Assembly (NCBI GenBank): GCA_023387775.1
Contig: JAEWHN010000395.1
Coordinates: forward strand, 1 to 6,460
Origin: Pseudomonadota bacterium
GTDB lineage: Bacteria; Pseudomonadota; Alphaproteobacteria; Rhizobiales; Rhizobiaceae
DNA: 6,460 nucleotides
Direction of reading: 5' to 3'
Position 1 is the stretch's first letter. The number at the start of each line of letters is the position of its first letter. The notes below the pieces were generated by a model, which did not search any database, was not told where the DNA came from, and saw only the letters and a program-made list of their open reading frames with translations. This document shows positions 1-5,946 of the stretch, piece after piece. The position numbers and the translations under genes are program-made.

Positions 1-1
1 C

Positions 2-403
2 CTCTATACGCCGATGCGCTACCCGGGCAATTACGGCTTCGTGCCGCATACCCTGTCGGGCGACGGCGATCCGATCGACGTACTGGTCTGCAACACGCGC
101 GCGCTGATTCCGGGCTGCGTCATCAGCGTGCGCCCCATCGGCGTGCTGGTGATGGAAGACAATGCCGGCGAGGACGAGAAGATCATTGCCGTACCGTCGC
201 CGCACATCACCCGCCGCTATGAGAATGTGTTCGAATACAACCAGCTGCCGGAGATCACCCTGCAGCAGGTGCAGCACTTCTTCGAGCACTACAAGGATCT
301 GGAACCCGGCAAGTGGGTCAAGATCGGCGGCTGGAAGGACGCGGCCCACGCCAAGAAGATGATCGTGGAAGCGATCGAGCGCTACAACGCACAGAAGGGC
401 TGA
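2..403 (+). CDS. ppa: Inorganic pyrophosphatase, family I, 3' part only
   Basis: Cytoplasmic Mg-dependent enzyme that hydrolyses pyrophosphate to two phosphates and so pulls biosynthetic reactions forward. The frame is open from base 2 and the gene starts before the window; about 133 residues are present and roughly 44 N-terminal residues are missing compared with the 176-residue E. coli enzyme. The ATG at 14 is internal, because the residues just before it (LYTP) already match the family. Visible in order: MRYPGNYGF with both active-site tyrosines, the signature DGDPID (visible residues 21-26) with three metal-binding aspartates, MEDNAGEDEK (51-60) matching E. coli Asp97, Asp102 and Lys104, and HYKDLE with the Tyr141-Lys142 pair. 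All catalytic residues in the visible part are intact. The N-terminal residues Glu20, Lys29, Glu31 and Arg43 cannot be checked. A terminator follows 24 bases after the stop. Confidence 0.97.
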   Translation, partial: LYTPMRYPGNYGFVPHTLSGDGDPIDVLVCNTRALIPGCVISVRPIGVLVMEDNAGEDEKIIAVPSPHITRRYENVFEYNQLPEITLQQVQHFFEHYKDLEPGKWVKIGGWKDAAHAKKMIVEAIERYNAQKG

Positions 404-426
404 TCTCCCTTTCGTGCACTCACTCG

Positions 427-461
427 AAAAAAGGGCCGCTTCCCACGAAGCGGCCTTTTTC
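427..461. terminator. Bidirectional intrinsic terminator between convergent genes
   Basis: A perfect 8-bp stem, GGCCGCTT (434-441) and AAGCGGCC (448-455), has a 6-base loop. It is followed by five T on the plus strand and preceded by six A (427-432), which become a T-run on the minus strand. It sits between the stop of ppa (403) and the stop of the minus-strand UPF0235 gene (471), so it can end transcription from both sides. Confidence 0.9.
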
Positions 462-470
462 TTGGGCCTG

Positions 471-794
471 TCAGCGCGCGCCGCGGCCGGCCAGTTCTTC
501 CAGCTTCGCCGCCAGGGCGCCGGCATCGCCGCTCAGGCGCACCGTCTTCAGCCGCGACGTGCCGCCCGCGACGACCGAGACATCGCTGCGCGCGATCCCC
601 AGAGATGAAGCCAGAAGCTTCTCGAGCGCCGTATTGGCCGCGCCCTTCTCAGGCACTGCGCGCACGCGGGCGGCGAGATGCGCCCGGCCATCCGCCGCCG
701 TCTCGACGCCCTCGAGGGCGTCTTTCGACGAGCGCGGCGTCAGCCGCACATGAACATCGACGCCCTTGTCGTGGATCCGAAAGAAGCCGGCCAA
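471..794 (-). CDS. yggU: UPF0235/DUF167 family protein (YggU-like)
   Basis: Small soluble protein of the DUF167 (UPF0235) family, whose biochemical role is not established. With the start chosen here it has 107 residues, normal for the family. Family landmarks are VRLTPRSSKDALEGV (16-30), RAVPEKGAANTALEKLL (45-61), which contains the conserved P-x-x-G-x-A-N, and the SRLKTVRL segment (80-87). No ATG or GTG lies near the N-terminus in this frame. A TTG at 794, 11 bases after the yggT stop, is the best start but has no clear Shine-Dalgarno, so translation may be coupled to yggT; the start is uncertain. The frame stays open far upstream through yggT on the same strand, but that extension is a shadow. 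It forms a two-gene operon with yggT, a pairing common in proteobacteria, and ends at the shared terminator with ppa. Confidence 0.88.
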   Translation of the reverse strand: MAGFFRIHDKGVDVHVRLTPRSSKDALEGVETAADGRAHLAARVRAVPEKGAANTALEKLLASSLGIARSDVSVVAGGTSRLKTVRLSGDAGALAAKLEELAGRGAR

Positions 795-805
795 ACCAGC
801 GCCCG

Positions 806-1096
806 TCAGACGACCAGCTGCAGCACCGTGGTCAGCAGAAACTGGCGCAGGAAGAAGATGATGAGAAGGACGATGATCGGCGAGATGTCGATGCCGCCGA
901 GATCGGGCAGCAGACGCCGGATTGGCGCCAGCACCGGCTCGGTGGCCCGGAACAGGAAGTTCCCGATCGCGCCGACGAACTGGTTGCGCGAGTTGACGAC
1001 GTTGAAGGCGTAGAGCCAAGAGAAGATGGCCGCGCCGATGAGAATCCACCAATAGATGTCCAGCGCCAGAACCAGGGTCTGAATGAGGGCGATCAT
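806..1096 (-). CDS. yggT: YggT family integral membrane protein
   Basis: A 96-residue inner-membrane protein of the YggT family (the same domain as plant and cyanobacterial CCB3/YCF19). Its precise job is not settled; links to osmotic stress, cell division and membrane organisation have been proposed. One hydrophobic segment spans about residues 3-30 and a second about 70-94. Between them lies the family hallmark, TEPVLAPIRRLLPDLGG (52-68), followed by IDISP (69-73). The ATG at 1096 is chosen because GGAG lies 6 bases upstream (1103-1106) and the protein then begins directly with its first membrane segment; the in-frame ATG at 1225 would add an unlikely 43-residue tail that reaches towards the tRNA gene. 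It is the first gene of an operon with the UPF0235 gene and is transcribed away from the tRNA. Confidence 0.93.
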   Translation of the reverse strand: MIALIQTLVLALDIYWWILIGAAIFSWLYAFNVVNSRNQFVGAIGNFLFRATEPVLAPIRRLLPDLGGIDISPIIVLLIIFFLRQFLLTTVLQLVV

Positions 1097-1119
1097 GCCG
1101 TTCTCCGTTGAATTGGCGA

Positions 1120-1148
1120 GATGTAGCGGCTGCGCGCCCGGGCGACAA
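1120..1148 (-). promoter_or_regulatory. Candidate sigma-70 type promoter for yggT-yggU
   Basis: On the minus strand, TTGTCG (1143-1148) and TACATC (1120-1125) are separated by 17 bases, giving four and three matches to the -35 and -10 consensus. The site lies 24 bases upstream of the yggT start. Both hexamers are imperfect, so this is a candidate only. Confidence 0.4.
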
Positions 1149-1187
1149 GGCCTGGCGGCCGGACAGGCTTGCGCGCCAACTACCTGC

Positions 1188-1216
1188 TTGACAGAAACCC
1201 GCGGCCAACCGTAAAT
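1188..1216 (+). promoter_or_regulatory. Promoter of the tRNA-Ala gene
   Basis: A perfect TTGACA (1188-1193) preceded by C gives the CTTGACA form common at strong alphaproteobacterial stable-RNA promoters. After a 17-base spacer comes GTAAAT (1211-1216; with an 18-base spacer, TAAATG) as a weak -10. Transcription would start about a dozen bases before the mature tRNA 5' end at 1235. Confidence 0.75.
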
Positions 1217-1234
1217 GCGCGCCATCTGCTGAAT

Positions 1235-1310
<76 letters not shown>

Positions 1311-1372
1311 GCGGATCAATCTTGTTAGTTTTTCCAATAAAATCAACGGCGCAGGGCGAGCGCCAAGTTTCC

Positions 1373-1407
1373 TGCGTACCCAGCCAAGTACCCAATCTGC
1401 GTACCCA
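1373..1407 (+). repeat. Three direct GTACCCA repeats next to the tRNA
   Basis: GTACCCA occurs at 1376-1382, 1388-1394 and 1401-1407, spaced 12 and 13 bases apart. The outer two are part of a longer identical 10-mer, TGCGTACCCA (1373-1382 and 1398-1407). Short direct repeats at roughly helical-turn spacing, starting 63 bases from a tRNA 3' end, resemble arm-type binding sites of tyrosine integrases or excisionases. The repeats are seen directly; the function is inferred. Confidence 0.6.
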
Positions 1408-1724
1408 CGACGACGAAAAATGTGGGGGCGGGCAGACGCGTTGATGCGTTTACGTGCTCGGGATGCTGAAGACGCTTGAGCGGCTGCAATGCCAGCAGCC
1501 TTCGCCTCGTCGCTGGTGACCGTAACGCTCTACGTGGGTTGGCTTGCAAACGGCCTCTGACCCTAGACCAGAGAGAGGCCACTTACTTCGCCGCTACGGC
1601 TGACGAGCGCGATCTGAATACCCGACGATCGACCGGCTCACCTGCAGCGCCTTACCGATGCCCCTAGCGTCGTCGCTCAAGCGTTCAGGAGCATTACGAC
1701 TTAAAGATAAGGCAGGGTGGGCCC

Positions 1725-1907
1725 TTGCTAAACATGAAAGAGAAAGACGCGACCTTGCAGGCTATTTTCAACATAGCCAAACTGGCCGGAATTTCTGCCG
1801 AGGGGCAGCAGAGCGCCGATGATTGCGCCAGAGGCAGAACAGCCATGCCTGTGAACTATACTCGAACGCGCGATCGACGGAGAAGCAGAACCGGAGCACA
1901 ACGGTAG
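1725..1907 (+). CDS. Doubtful small frame just upstream of acyltransferase 1
   Basis: A frame of 60 codons from a TTG at 1725, or 57 from an ATG at 1734, with no family I recognise. The first half (MKEKDATLQAIFNIAKLAG) could form an amphipathic helix; the second half is arginine-rich and low in information, as chance frames in GC-rich DNA often are. GGTGGG lies upstream, but its spacing suits neither start well. Its TAG stop (1905-1907) overlaps the Shine-Dalgarno of the next gene, a layout that would allow translational coupling. It may equally be chance. Listed so that the reader knows the frame exists. Confidence 0.2.
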   Translation: MLNMKEKDATLQAIFNIAKLAGISAEGQQSADDCARGRTAMPVNYTRTRDRRRSRTGAQR

Positions 1908-1911
1908 GAGG
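1905..1911 (+). promoter_or_regulatory. Shine-Dalgarno that sets the start of acyltransferase 1
   Basis: TAGGAGG lies 4 bases before the ATG at 1916. The frame continues upstream to an ATG at 1823, but that leader is arginine-rich and unlike the family, while the 1916 start leads straight into the first membrane helix. A second ATG at 1912 is in another frame. Confidence 0.8.
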
Positions 1912-1915
1912 ATGG

Positions 1916-3049
1916 ATGTCGAGCCGAGCGCTACTGAATGTGCAGGTCCTTCGCGCCGTCGCCGCTGGGATAGTGGCGTTTTATCATCTCCAGCCCATGC
2001 TAGCGACCGCCTATGGCGTTCCCGTCAATTCGCATTTCGGGGCCTTCGGCGTCGATATCTTCTTCGTCATTTCCGGGTTCGTGATGTACCTCTCGAACCA
2101 GAAGATGGACCGGCCAATTGCGCCGTTCCTGGTCGGAAGATTCTTCCGCATCGTTCCGCTCTACTGGATGGCAACGCTGGCGATGGTGGCCTTTTTTTAT
2201 GCTGGCTTCCACCCCAATGGGCTGATGCATGTCGAGCCTTATATGCTTCTCCAGTCGATGGTCTTCGTGACTACACACTTCCCTGACGGCCGTTACGATC
2301 TCATCCTGTCGCTCGGTTGGACGCTGATCTACGAGTTGTTCTTCTATTTTGTATTCGCGTTGAGTTTCCCGACGCGAACGCCGGGACGCTCGCTCGCACT
2401 GGTGAGCGTGGTGTTTGTCGTGCTGGCGCTGATCGGCGCAGCGTTTCCAGAAATTCCGGTCCGGATCGCCTATTTCCTGAGGCCCATCACTCTTGAATTT
2501 CTTCTGGGCGGCGCTCTGGCGCTGGTCGTAATCCGTTGGGAGGCGCGAAATGCCGAGCTTCCATCCTGGGCATCTGCCGCATCAGCCGCAGCGATCTTCG
2601 CCGGTTGCGCCCTCGTGCTCGCTATGGAGTCCGCTGGTGGGGATGTGCCGCGCGGCGAAGTGCGCGCGTTCGTGTGGGGACCGCCAGCGCTGTTGATCGT
2701 CGGCGGATTCGTTGTACTCGAACGCTGCGGTATAGTGATCCGGAACCGGCCGACGCTGCTTCTGGGAGCGGCGAGCTATATGCTCTATCTTTTCCATCCG
2801 CTCGTCATGCAGGGAACAGTCAAGATCGTTGCCAAGACGCTTCCTGTTACCGGTATCCTCGGAGTGATCGTGGGAGCAATCCTAGCGCTGGGCGCGGCTG
2901 CGATCGCAGCGATCCTTGTACACCTCCTGATCGAACGGCGTATCCTAGGCATCGGCAAAAGGACGGTGCGATGGATGGCGGACTACCGCAACTACCGTCA
3001 ACCGCGGCCAGAGCGGACCGGGACCCCAGCGACGGCTGCGGACGCGTAA
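1916..3049 (+). CDS. Acyltransferase-3 family membrane protein (OafA/ExoZ-like), copy 1
   Basis: Integral inner-membrane acyltransferase of 377 residues (Pfam Acyl_transf_3, COG1835). Family members move acyl groups, usually acetyl, onto extracytoplasmic sugars of O-antigen, exopolysaccharide, peptidoglycan or Nod factor; the substrate here is unknown. Motifs in order: the R-X10-H pair as Arg13 and His24, GVDIFFVISGF (45-55), GRFFRIVPLYW (74-84), LGWTLIYELFFY (133-144) with Glu140, LEFLLGG (193-199), and LGAASYMLYLFHP (283-295). About ten hydrophobic helices run along its length. It stops after the membrane domain with a hydrophilic, proline-rich tail from about 350, so there is no SGNH hydrolase fusion as in OafA; the short form is nearer ExoZ. 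No frameshift or lost motif is visible. It converges on a second acyltransferase with 227 bases between the stops, and no glycan gene is adjacent. Confidence 0.93.
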   Translation: MSSRALLNVQVLRAVAAGIVAFYHLQPMLATAYGVPVNSHFGAFGVDIFFVISGFVMYLSNQKMDRPIAPFLVGRFFRIVPLYWMATLAMVAFFYAGFHPNGLMHVEPYMLLQSMVFVTTHFPDGRYDLILSLGWTLIYELFFYFVFALSFPTRTPGRSLALVSVVFVVLALIGAAFPEIPVRIAYFLRPITLEFLLGGALALVVIRWEARNAELPSWASAASAAAIFAGCALVLAMESAGGDVPRGEVRAFVWGPPALLIVGGFVVLERCGIVIRNRPTLLLGAASYMLYLFHPLVMQGTVKIVAKTLPVTGILGVIVGAILALGAAAIAAILVHLLIERRILGIGKRTVRWMADYRNYRQPRPERTGTPATAADA

Positions 3050-3276
3050 GCCGCAGGTGACCTCCTGCCATCCCAATGAGGGCGGCCGGTCAGCGTTATC
3101 GGCAACGAGCCGTCGCCTGGTCAGAGTGCGCATCATCGCGCAGGGTCTATTTCGATGCTGCAAACTACCGCGAGGCAATCGAGACTGTTCGCAATGCCAA
3201 TTCATGGCGACCGCCGACCCTCAGTCGCTGGACCGAGATTGGACACCGGGATGAAGGAGCGCTTGCAATGTTTGGT
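3050..3276. other. Spacer between the convergent acyltransferase genes
   Basis: No strong terminator is visible. A weak 5-bp hairpin, GCAGG/CCTGC, lies just after the first stop (near 3052-3067) without a T-run. A plus-strand frame (3076-3300) ends in a short hydrophobic peptide and runs slightly into the end of the opposing gene; see the entry for the possible gene remnant. Nothing else can be supported here. Confidence 0.5.
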
Positions 3277-3300
3277 TCACTGAAGCTGATCGCTGGCTAA
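3268..3300 (+). pseudogene. Possible truncated gene start (10 codons)
   Basis: A good Shine-Dalgarno, AAGGAG (3254-3259), lies 8 bases before the ATG at 3268. The peptide is only MFGSLKLIAG before TAA. The codons after the stop continue in a hydrophobic vein (TIATCAFLQT) before another stop, as though the start of a small membrane protein had been broken. It overlaps the 3' end of the minus-strand acyltransferase. It could be a fossil of an older gene or mere chance; I do not know the family. Confidence 0.2.
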
Positions 3301-4377
3301 ACCATTGCGACCTGCGCGTTCTTGCAGACTTAGCCGCTTGCGACCCATCCATTGTCTAGTCATTCGGAGCAGCGGCTTCTCGACAGCAAGGTGAACGAAA
3401 ATACCAACTATCAGCGCGAGCAGCATGAGCAGGGGAACAATCGTGATCTGCGGAGCCAAGGCAACGAATGTTTTTTTCACGAGAAACCCATAGCCGATCA
3501 TTACGAAAATGTGGGTGAGGTAAAGCGCGTACGAGGCATCGCCCAGAAAAACCATTTGGAGTTGCAAAGCGCGATTTGGCTTCTCGATGGAGAGAAACGA
3601 AGCGACTATCAGCACTGCTGGCAGTCCCCAGGCAAGTACGCGCGGCCAGCCAGGCAGTCCGGCGGTACTCGCATGTGACACGTAGGCTGGCGCTATCGCG
3701 AGCATGATGAACCCGAGAACTGCCCACGCAGGCGATATCGACCAGCGCCTTCCAATTCCTGCTTTTGGCGCGAAAGCGATTGCGAGCCAAAGCCCAAATA
3801 CGAACTCGTAGACGATAGGATTAGTAAGGAAGGTCCGAAGCTCGTGTATACCGAGCGCATTCCCCGCCAGCGCAAAGCCGGCAATGACCGCCGTTGAGGC
3901 GATCGCCGAGATCAATGGACTGCGAAACGGCAGAGTGATCGCAAAGACCAAGTAGAAGTACATCTCGTAAGCCAGCGTCCAGGAAACCCCAATGATGAGT
4001 TTGGGGCTAGGTAGCAGCGCAAGTGATAGAGCGATCTCATGCAACTCCAGGCGATTGTTTCTTAGGAAGCCCATTAACATTATGCCAAGCATCGCTAGGC
4101 AGCATAACCAATATAGCGGATAGATACGTGTTGCGCGGCGCAATAAAAAGGCTAATGGCGATGTCTTGCCTCCACTTTCTGGAAAGCTCGTATAAATAAC
4201 AATGAACCCACTGATCACAAAGAAGATGTCCACTCCAGAAGCGCCAAATGTAGTAATCCAATCCATGCCCGCATCGGAATTACTGGACTCTTCCAGCGAG
4301 TGATGAAATACAACCGACAACGCGGCGATGCCACGCAACATCTGGATGCCGTATATTTCTTTATTGGCTTTTTCCAC
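3277..4377 (-). CDS. Acyltransferase-3 family membrane protein (ExoZ-like), copy 2
   Basis: Integral inner-membrane acyltransferase of 366 residues in the same family as copy 1; it probably O-acylates an exported glycan, with the substrate not readable from sequence. Motifs: LRGIAAL with Arg15 and His26 forming R-X10-H, GVDIFFVISGF (48-58), RRATRIYPLYW (80-90), SWTLAYEMYFY (132-142) with Glu138, YEFVFG (190-195), LGDASYALYLTHIF (278-291) and a final AVEKPL (331-336). The start is a GTG at 4377: an in-frame stop lies 24 bases upstream, the family usually begins 10-15 residues before the first LRG motif, and a G-rich stretch (GGGGGCGG) precedes it. It differs from copy 1 over most of its length apart from the motifs, so the two are not a recent duplication. 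The coding DNA is noticeably AT-richer than the flanking genes (one 60-base stretch near 4141 is 40% GC), pointing to transfer. Confidence 0.93.
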   Translation of the reverse strand: MEKANKEIYGIQMLRGIAALSVVFHHSLEESSNSDAGMDWITTFGASGVDIFFVISGFIVIYTSFPESGGKTSPLAFLLRRATRIYPLYWLCCLAMLGIMLMGFLRNNRLELHEIALSLALLPSPKLIIGVSWTLAYEMYFYLVFAITLPFRSPLISAIASTAVIAGFALAGNALGIHELRTFLTNPIVYEFVFGLWLAIAFAPKAGIGRRWSISPAWAVLGFIMLAIAPAYVSHASTAGLPGWPRVLAWGLPAVLIVASFLSIEKPNRALQLQMVFLGDASYALYLTHIFVMIGYGFLVKKTFVALAPQITIVPLLMLLALIVGIFVHLAVEKPLLRMTRQWMGRKRLSLQERAGRNGLASDQLQ

Positions 4378-4653
4378 ACCGCCCCCGGTCAGTTTTAGTT
4401 AATAATTAAACCGAAACTATAGTTCAGAAGCGAACTTGGAGCATTTGACCGAAGGCGCCTATCAATTATCAATGGTGTGCATTTGTCGGCGGGACTGTCA
4501 TCCAAATTCAGAACGACGAACATCCGCAGGGTGGGGGCGCTGTTCAAATGGATGCCGAGGCATTTCGGCTGATCAGGATTTTCCCGACAAGTCCAAGTTT
4601 TCGGTCCGGTGCCTTGCTGGCGTGCCTTGCTGTGTCGCGAGCCTGCGCCTCGG
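4378..4653. other. Probable right edge of the insert
   Basis: This 276-base gap lies between the start of acyltransferase 2 and the stop of the purine permease. The side near 4380-4480 is AT-rich and the side near the permease is GC-rich, so the compositional boundary falls inside it. No copy of the tRNA-Ala 3' end and no GTACCCA repeat were found. Close to the permease stop the 11-mer GTGCCTTGCTG occurs twice (4609-4619 and 4622-4632). No clear terminator for the permease is visible. Confidence 0.45.
4395..4425 (-). promoter_or_regulatory. AT-rich candidate promoter of acyltransferase 2
   Basis: This is the most AT-rich patch in the window, just upstream of the GTG start. On the minus strand it offers TATAGT (4416-4421) and TTTAAT-like hexamers as possible -10 elements, but no matching -35 is clear. 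The 10-bp palindrome AACTATAGTT (4415-4424) overlaps the first of these and could be an operator half or chance. Confidence 0.35.
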
Positions 4654-5946
4654 CTATGACGAAAAGAATGCGAAACGCACGACGAACAGCACCGCGACGA
4701 GCCAGGTTGCCGCGTGCACCTGGCCCGGCCGGCCGGTGAGGGTTTTCAGCGCGGCGTAGCTGATGAAGCCGAAGGCGAGGCCGTTGGCGATCGAATAGGT
4801 GAAGGGCATCATCATGGCCGTGAGGGCCGCAGGCGTGGCCTCTGTTATGTCGCCCCACTCCACGTCGACCAGTTCTCGCGTCATGAGGCAAGCCACGTAG
4901 AGCAGTGCCGGTGCGGTCGCATAGACCGGCACGTCGGCCGCCAGGGGCGAGAAGAACAGCGACGCCAGGAACAGCACCGCGATCACCAGCGCCGTCAGGC
5001 CGGTGCGCCCGCCGGCCTGGACGCCGGCGGCGCTTTCCACATAGGCGGTGGTGCTGCTGGTGCCCAGAAGCGAGCCGGCCACGATGGCCGTGCTGTCGGC
5101 CAGAAGGGCCTTGCCCAGCCGGTTCGGCTTGCCCTCCTCGATCAGGCCGGCGCGCTTGGCCACGCCGATCAGCGTGCCGGTGGCGTCGAACACTTCCACC
5201 AGGACGAAGACCAGGATGACATGCACCAAGCCGGTGTGCAGCGCCCCGGCGATGTCCAGCCTCAGGAAGGTCGGCGCGATGCTGGGCGGTGCGGAAACCA
5301 CGCCGTGGAACTGGCTGATGCCGAGCGCCATCGACAAGGCGGTGATCACCAGGATGCCGATGAGGATTGCGCCGCGCACACCGAGCCCGTCGAGCGCGGC
5401 GATGATGAAGAAGCCCAGAATGGCGAGCAGCGGGCCGGTCTCGGTCACGTCGCCCATCGCCACGAAGGTAGCTTCGTTGGCCACGACGATGCCCGAGCTT
5501 TTCAGCGCCACGATGCCCAGGAACAGCCCGATACCGGCGGCCACCGCGCTTCGCATTGAATGCGGGATCCCCGCAATCAGCCAGCTGCGGATGCCGGTCA
5601 GCGTCAGTATGAGGAAGATGACACCCGAGATGAAGACGGCGCCGAGCGCCTGCTGCCAGGAAAAGCCGAGCGCGCCGACAACGGTGAAGGCGAAGAATGC
5701 ATTGAGCCCCATGCCCGGCGCCATGCCGATCGGCCATTTCGCAACCAGCGCCATGATGAGCGAGCCGAGCGCTGCCGCAAGGCAGGTGGCCACGAAAACC
5801 GCGTCGCGGTCCATGCCGGTGGTAGACAGGATCGCCGGATTGACGAACATGATGTAGGCCATGGTGAGGAAGGTGGTGAGGCCGGCTATGACCTCGGTTC
5901 GGACCGACGTGCCCTGCGCGCTCAGGTCGAAGTATTTTTCCAGCAC
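4654..5946 (-). CDS. AzgA-type purine (adenine/guanine/hypoxanthine) permease, NCS2 family
   Basis: Inner-membrane proton-coupled nucleobase importer of COG2252 (AzgA/PbuG/GhxP type), 430 residues, the usual length. It begins MLEKYFDLSAQGTSVRTEV, the standard family opening. Further marks are TFLTMAYIMFVNPAIL (25-40), PGMGLNAFFAFTVV (77-90), VEVFDATGTLIGVA (250-263) with the conserved Asp254, and GTSSTTAYVESAAG (295-308) followed by GGRTGLTAL (312-320). Together with about a dozen hydrophobic helices these make the family assignment firm; which purine is preferred cannot be read. The GTG start at 5946 is preferred over the ATG at 5991 because GGAGGG (5954-5959) lies 7 bases upstream and homologues begin here. 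All signature residues are intact. It stands alone on the minus strand, divergent from two small membrane-protein genes. No purine-riboswitch core was recognised in its leader. Confidence 0.95.
   Translation of the reverse strand: MLEKYFDLSAQGTSVRTEVIAGLTTFLTMAYIMFVNPAILSTTGMDRDAVFVATCLAAALGSLIMALVAKWPIGMAPGMGLNAFFAFTVVGALGFSWQQALGAVFISGVIFLILTLTGIRSWLIAGIPHSMRSAVAAGIGLFLGIVALKSSGIVVANEATFVAMGDVTETGPLLAILGFFIIAALDGLGVRGAILIGILVITALSMALGISQFHGVVSAPPSIAPTFLRLDIAGALHTGLVHVILVFVLVEVFDATGTLIGVAKRAGLIEEGKPNRLGKALLADSTAIVAGSLLGTSSTTAYVESAAGVQAGGRTGLTALVIAVLFLASLFFSPLAADVPVYATAPALLYVACLMTRELVDVEWGDITEATPAALTAMMMPFTYSIANGLAFGFISYAALKTLTGRPGQVHAATWLVAVLFVVRFAFFSS

Larger units (their letters stand above)
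1311..1915. other. Gene-poor, AT-richer junction segment downstream of tRNA-Ala
   Basis: About 600 bases separate the tRNA from the first acyltransferase. No open frame here looks like a convincing intact protein. The segment contains three GTACCCA repeats, a possible fossil of a helix-turn-helix region on the minus strand (1594 to about 1740) and one doubtful small frame ending at 1907. It reads as a decayed left end of an insertion. No intact integrase, excisionase or transposase is present. Confidence 0.6.

Noticed and set aside
1097..1225. An upstream start for yggT at 1225
   Set aside because: It would overlap the tRNA promoter region and add a non-family leader; GGAG at 1103-1106 supports the start at 1096.
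1343..1582. A 79-codon minus-strand frame in the junction segment as a gene
   Set aside because: Arginine- and leucine-rich translation without a family, no Shine-Dalgarno, and it runs through the GTACCCA repeats; it looks like a chance frame.
1823..1915. The longer N-terminus of acyltransferase 1 from the ATG at 1823
   Set aside because: The extra 31 residues are polar and basic and unlike the family, while TAGGAGG sits at the right distance before the ATG at 1916.
4609..4632. The GTGCCTTGCTG tandem pair as an att site or iteron
   Set aside because: Only two short copies adjacent to the permease 3' end, with no counterpart elsewhere in the window; a local duplication explains it.
4378..4653. 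A second copy of the tRNA-Ala 3' end (attR) to close the island
   Set aside because: I looked for pieces of the T arm and acceptor end (TTCGATCC, CAGCTCCACCA) here and in the other gaps and found none. The right boundary therefore rests on composition alone.
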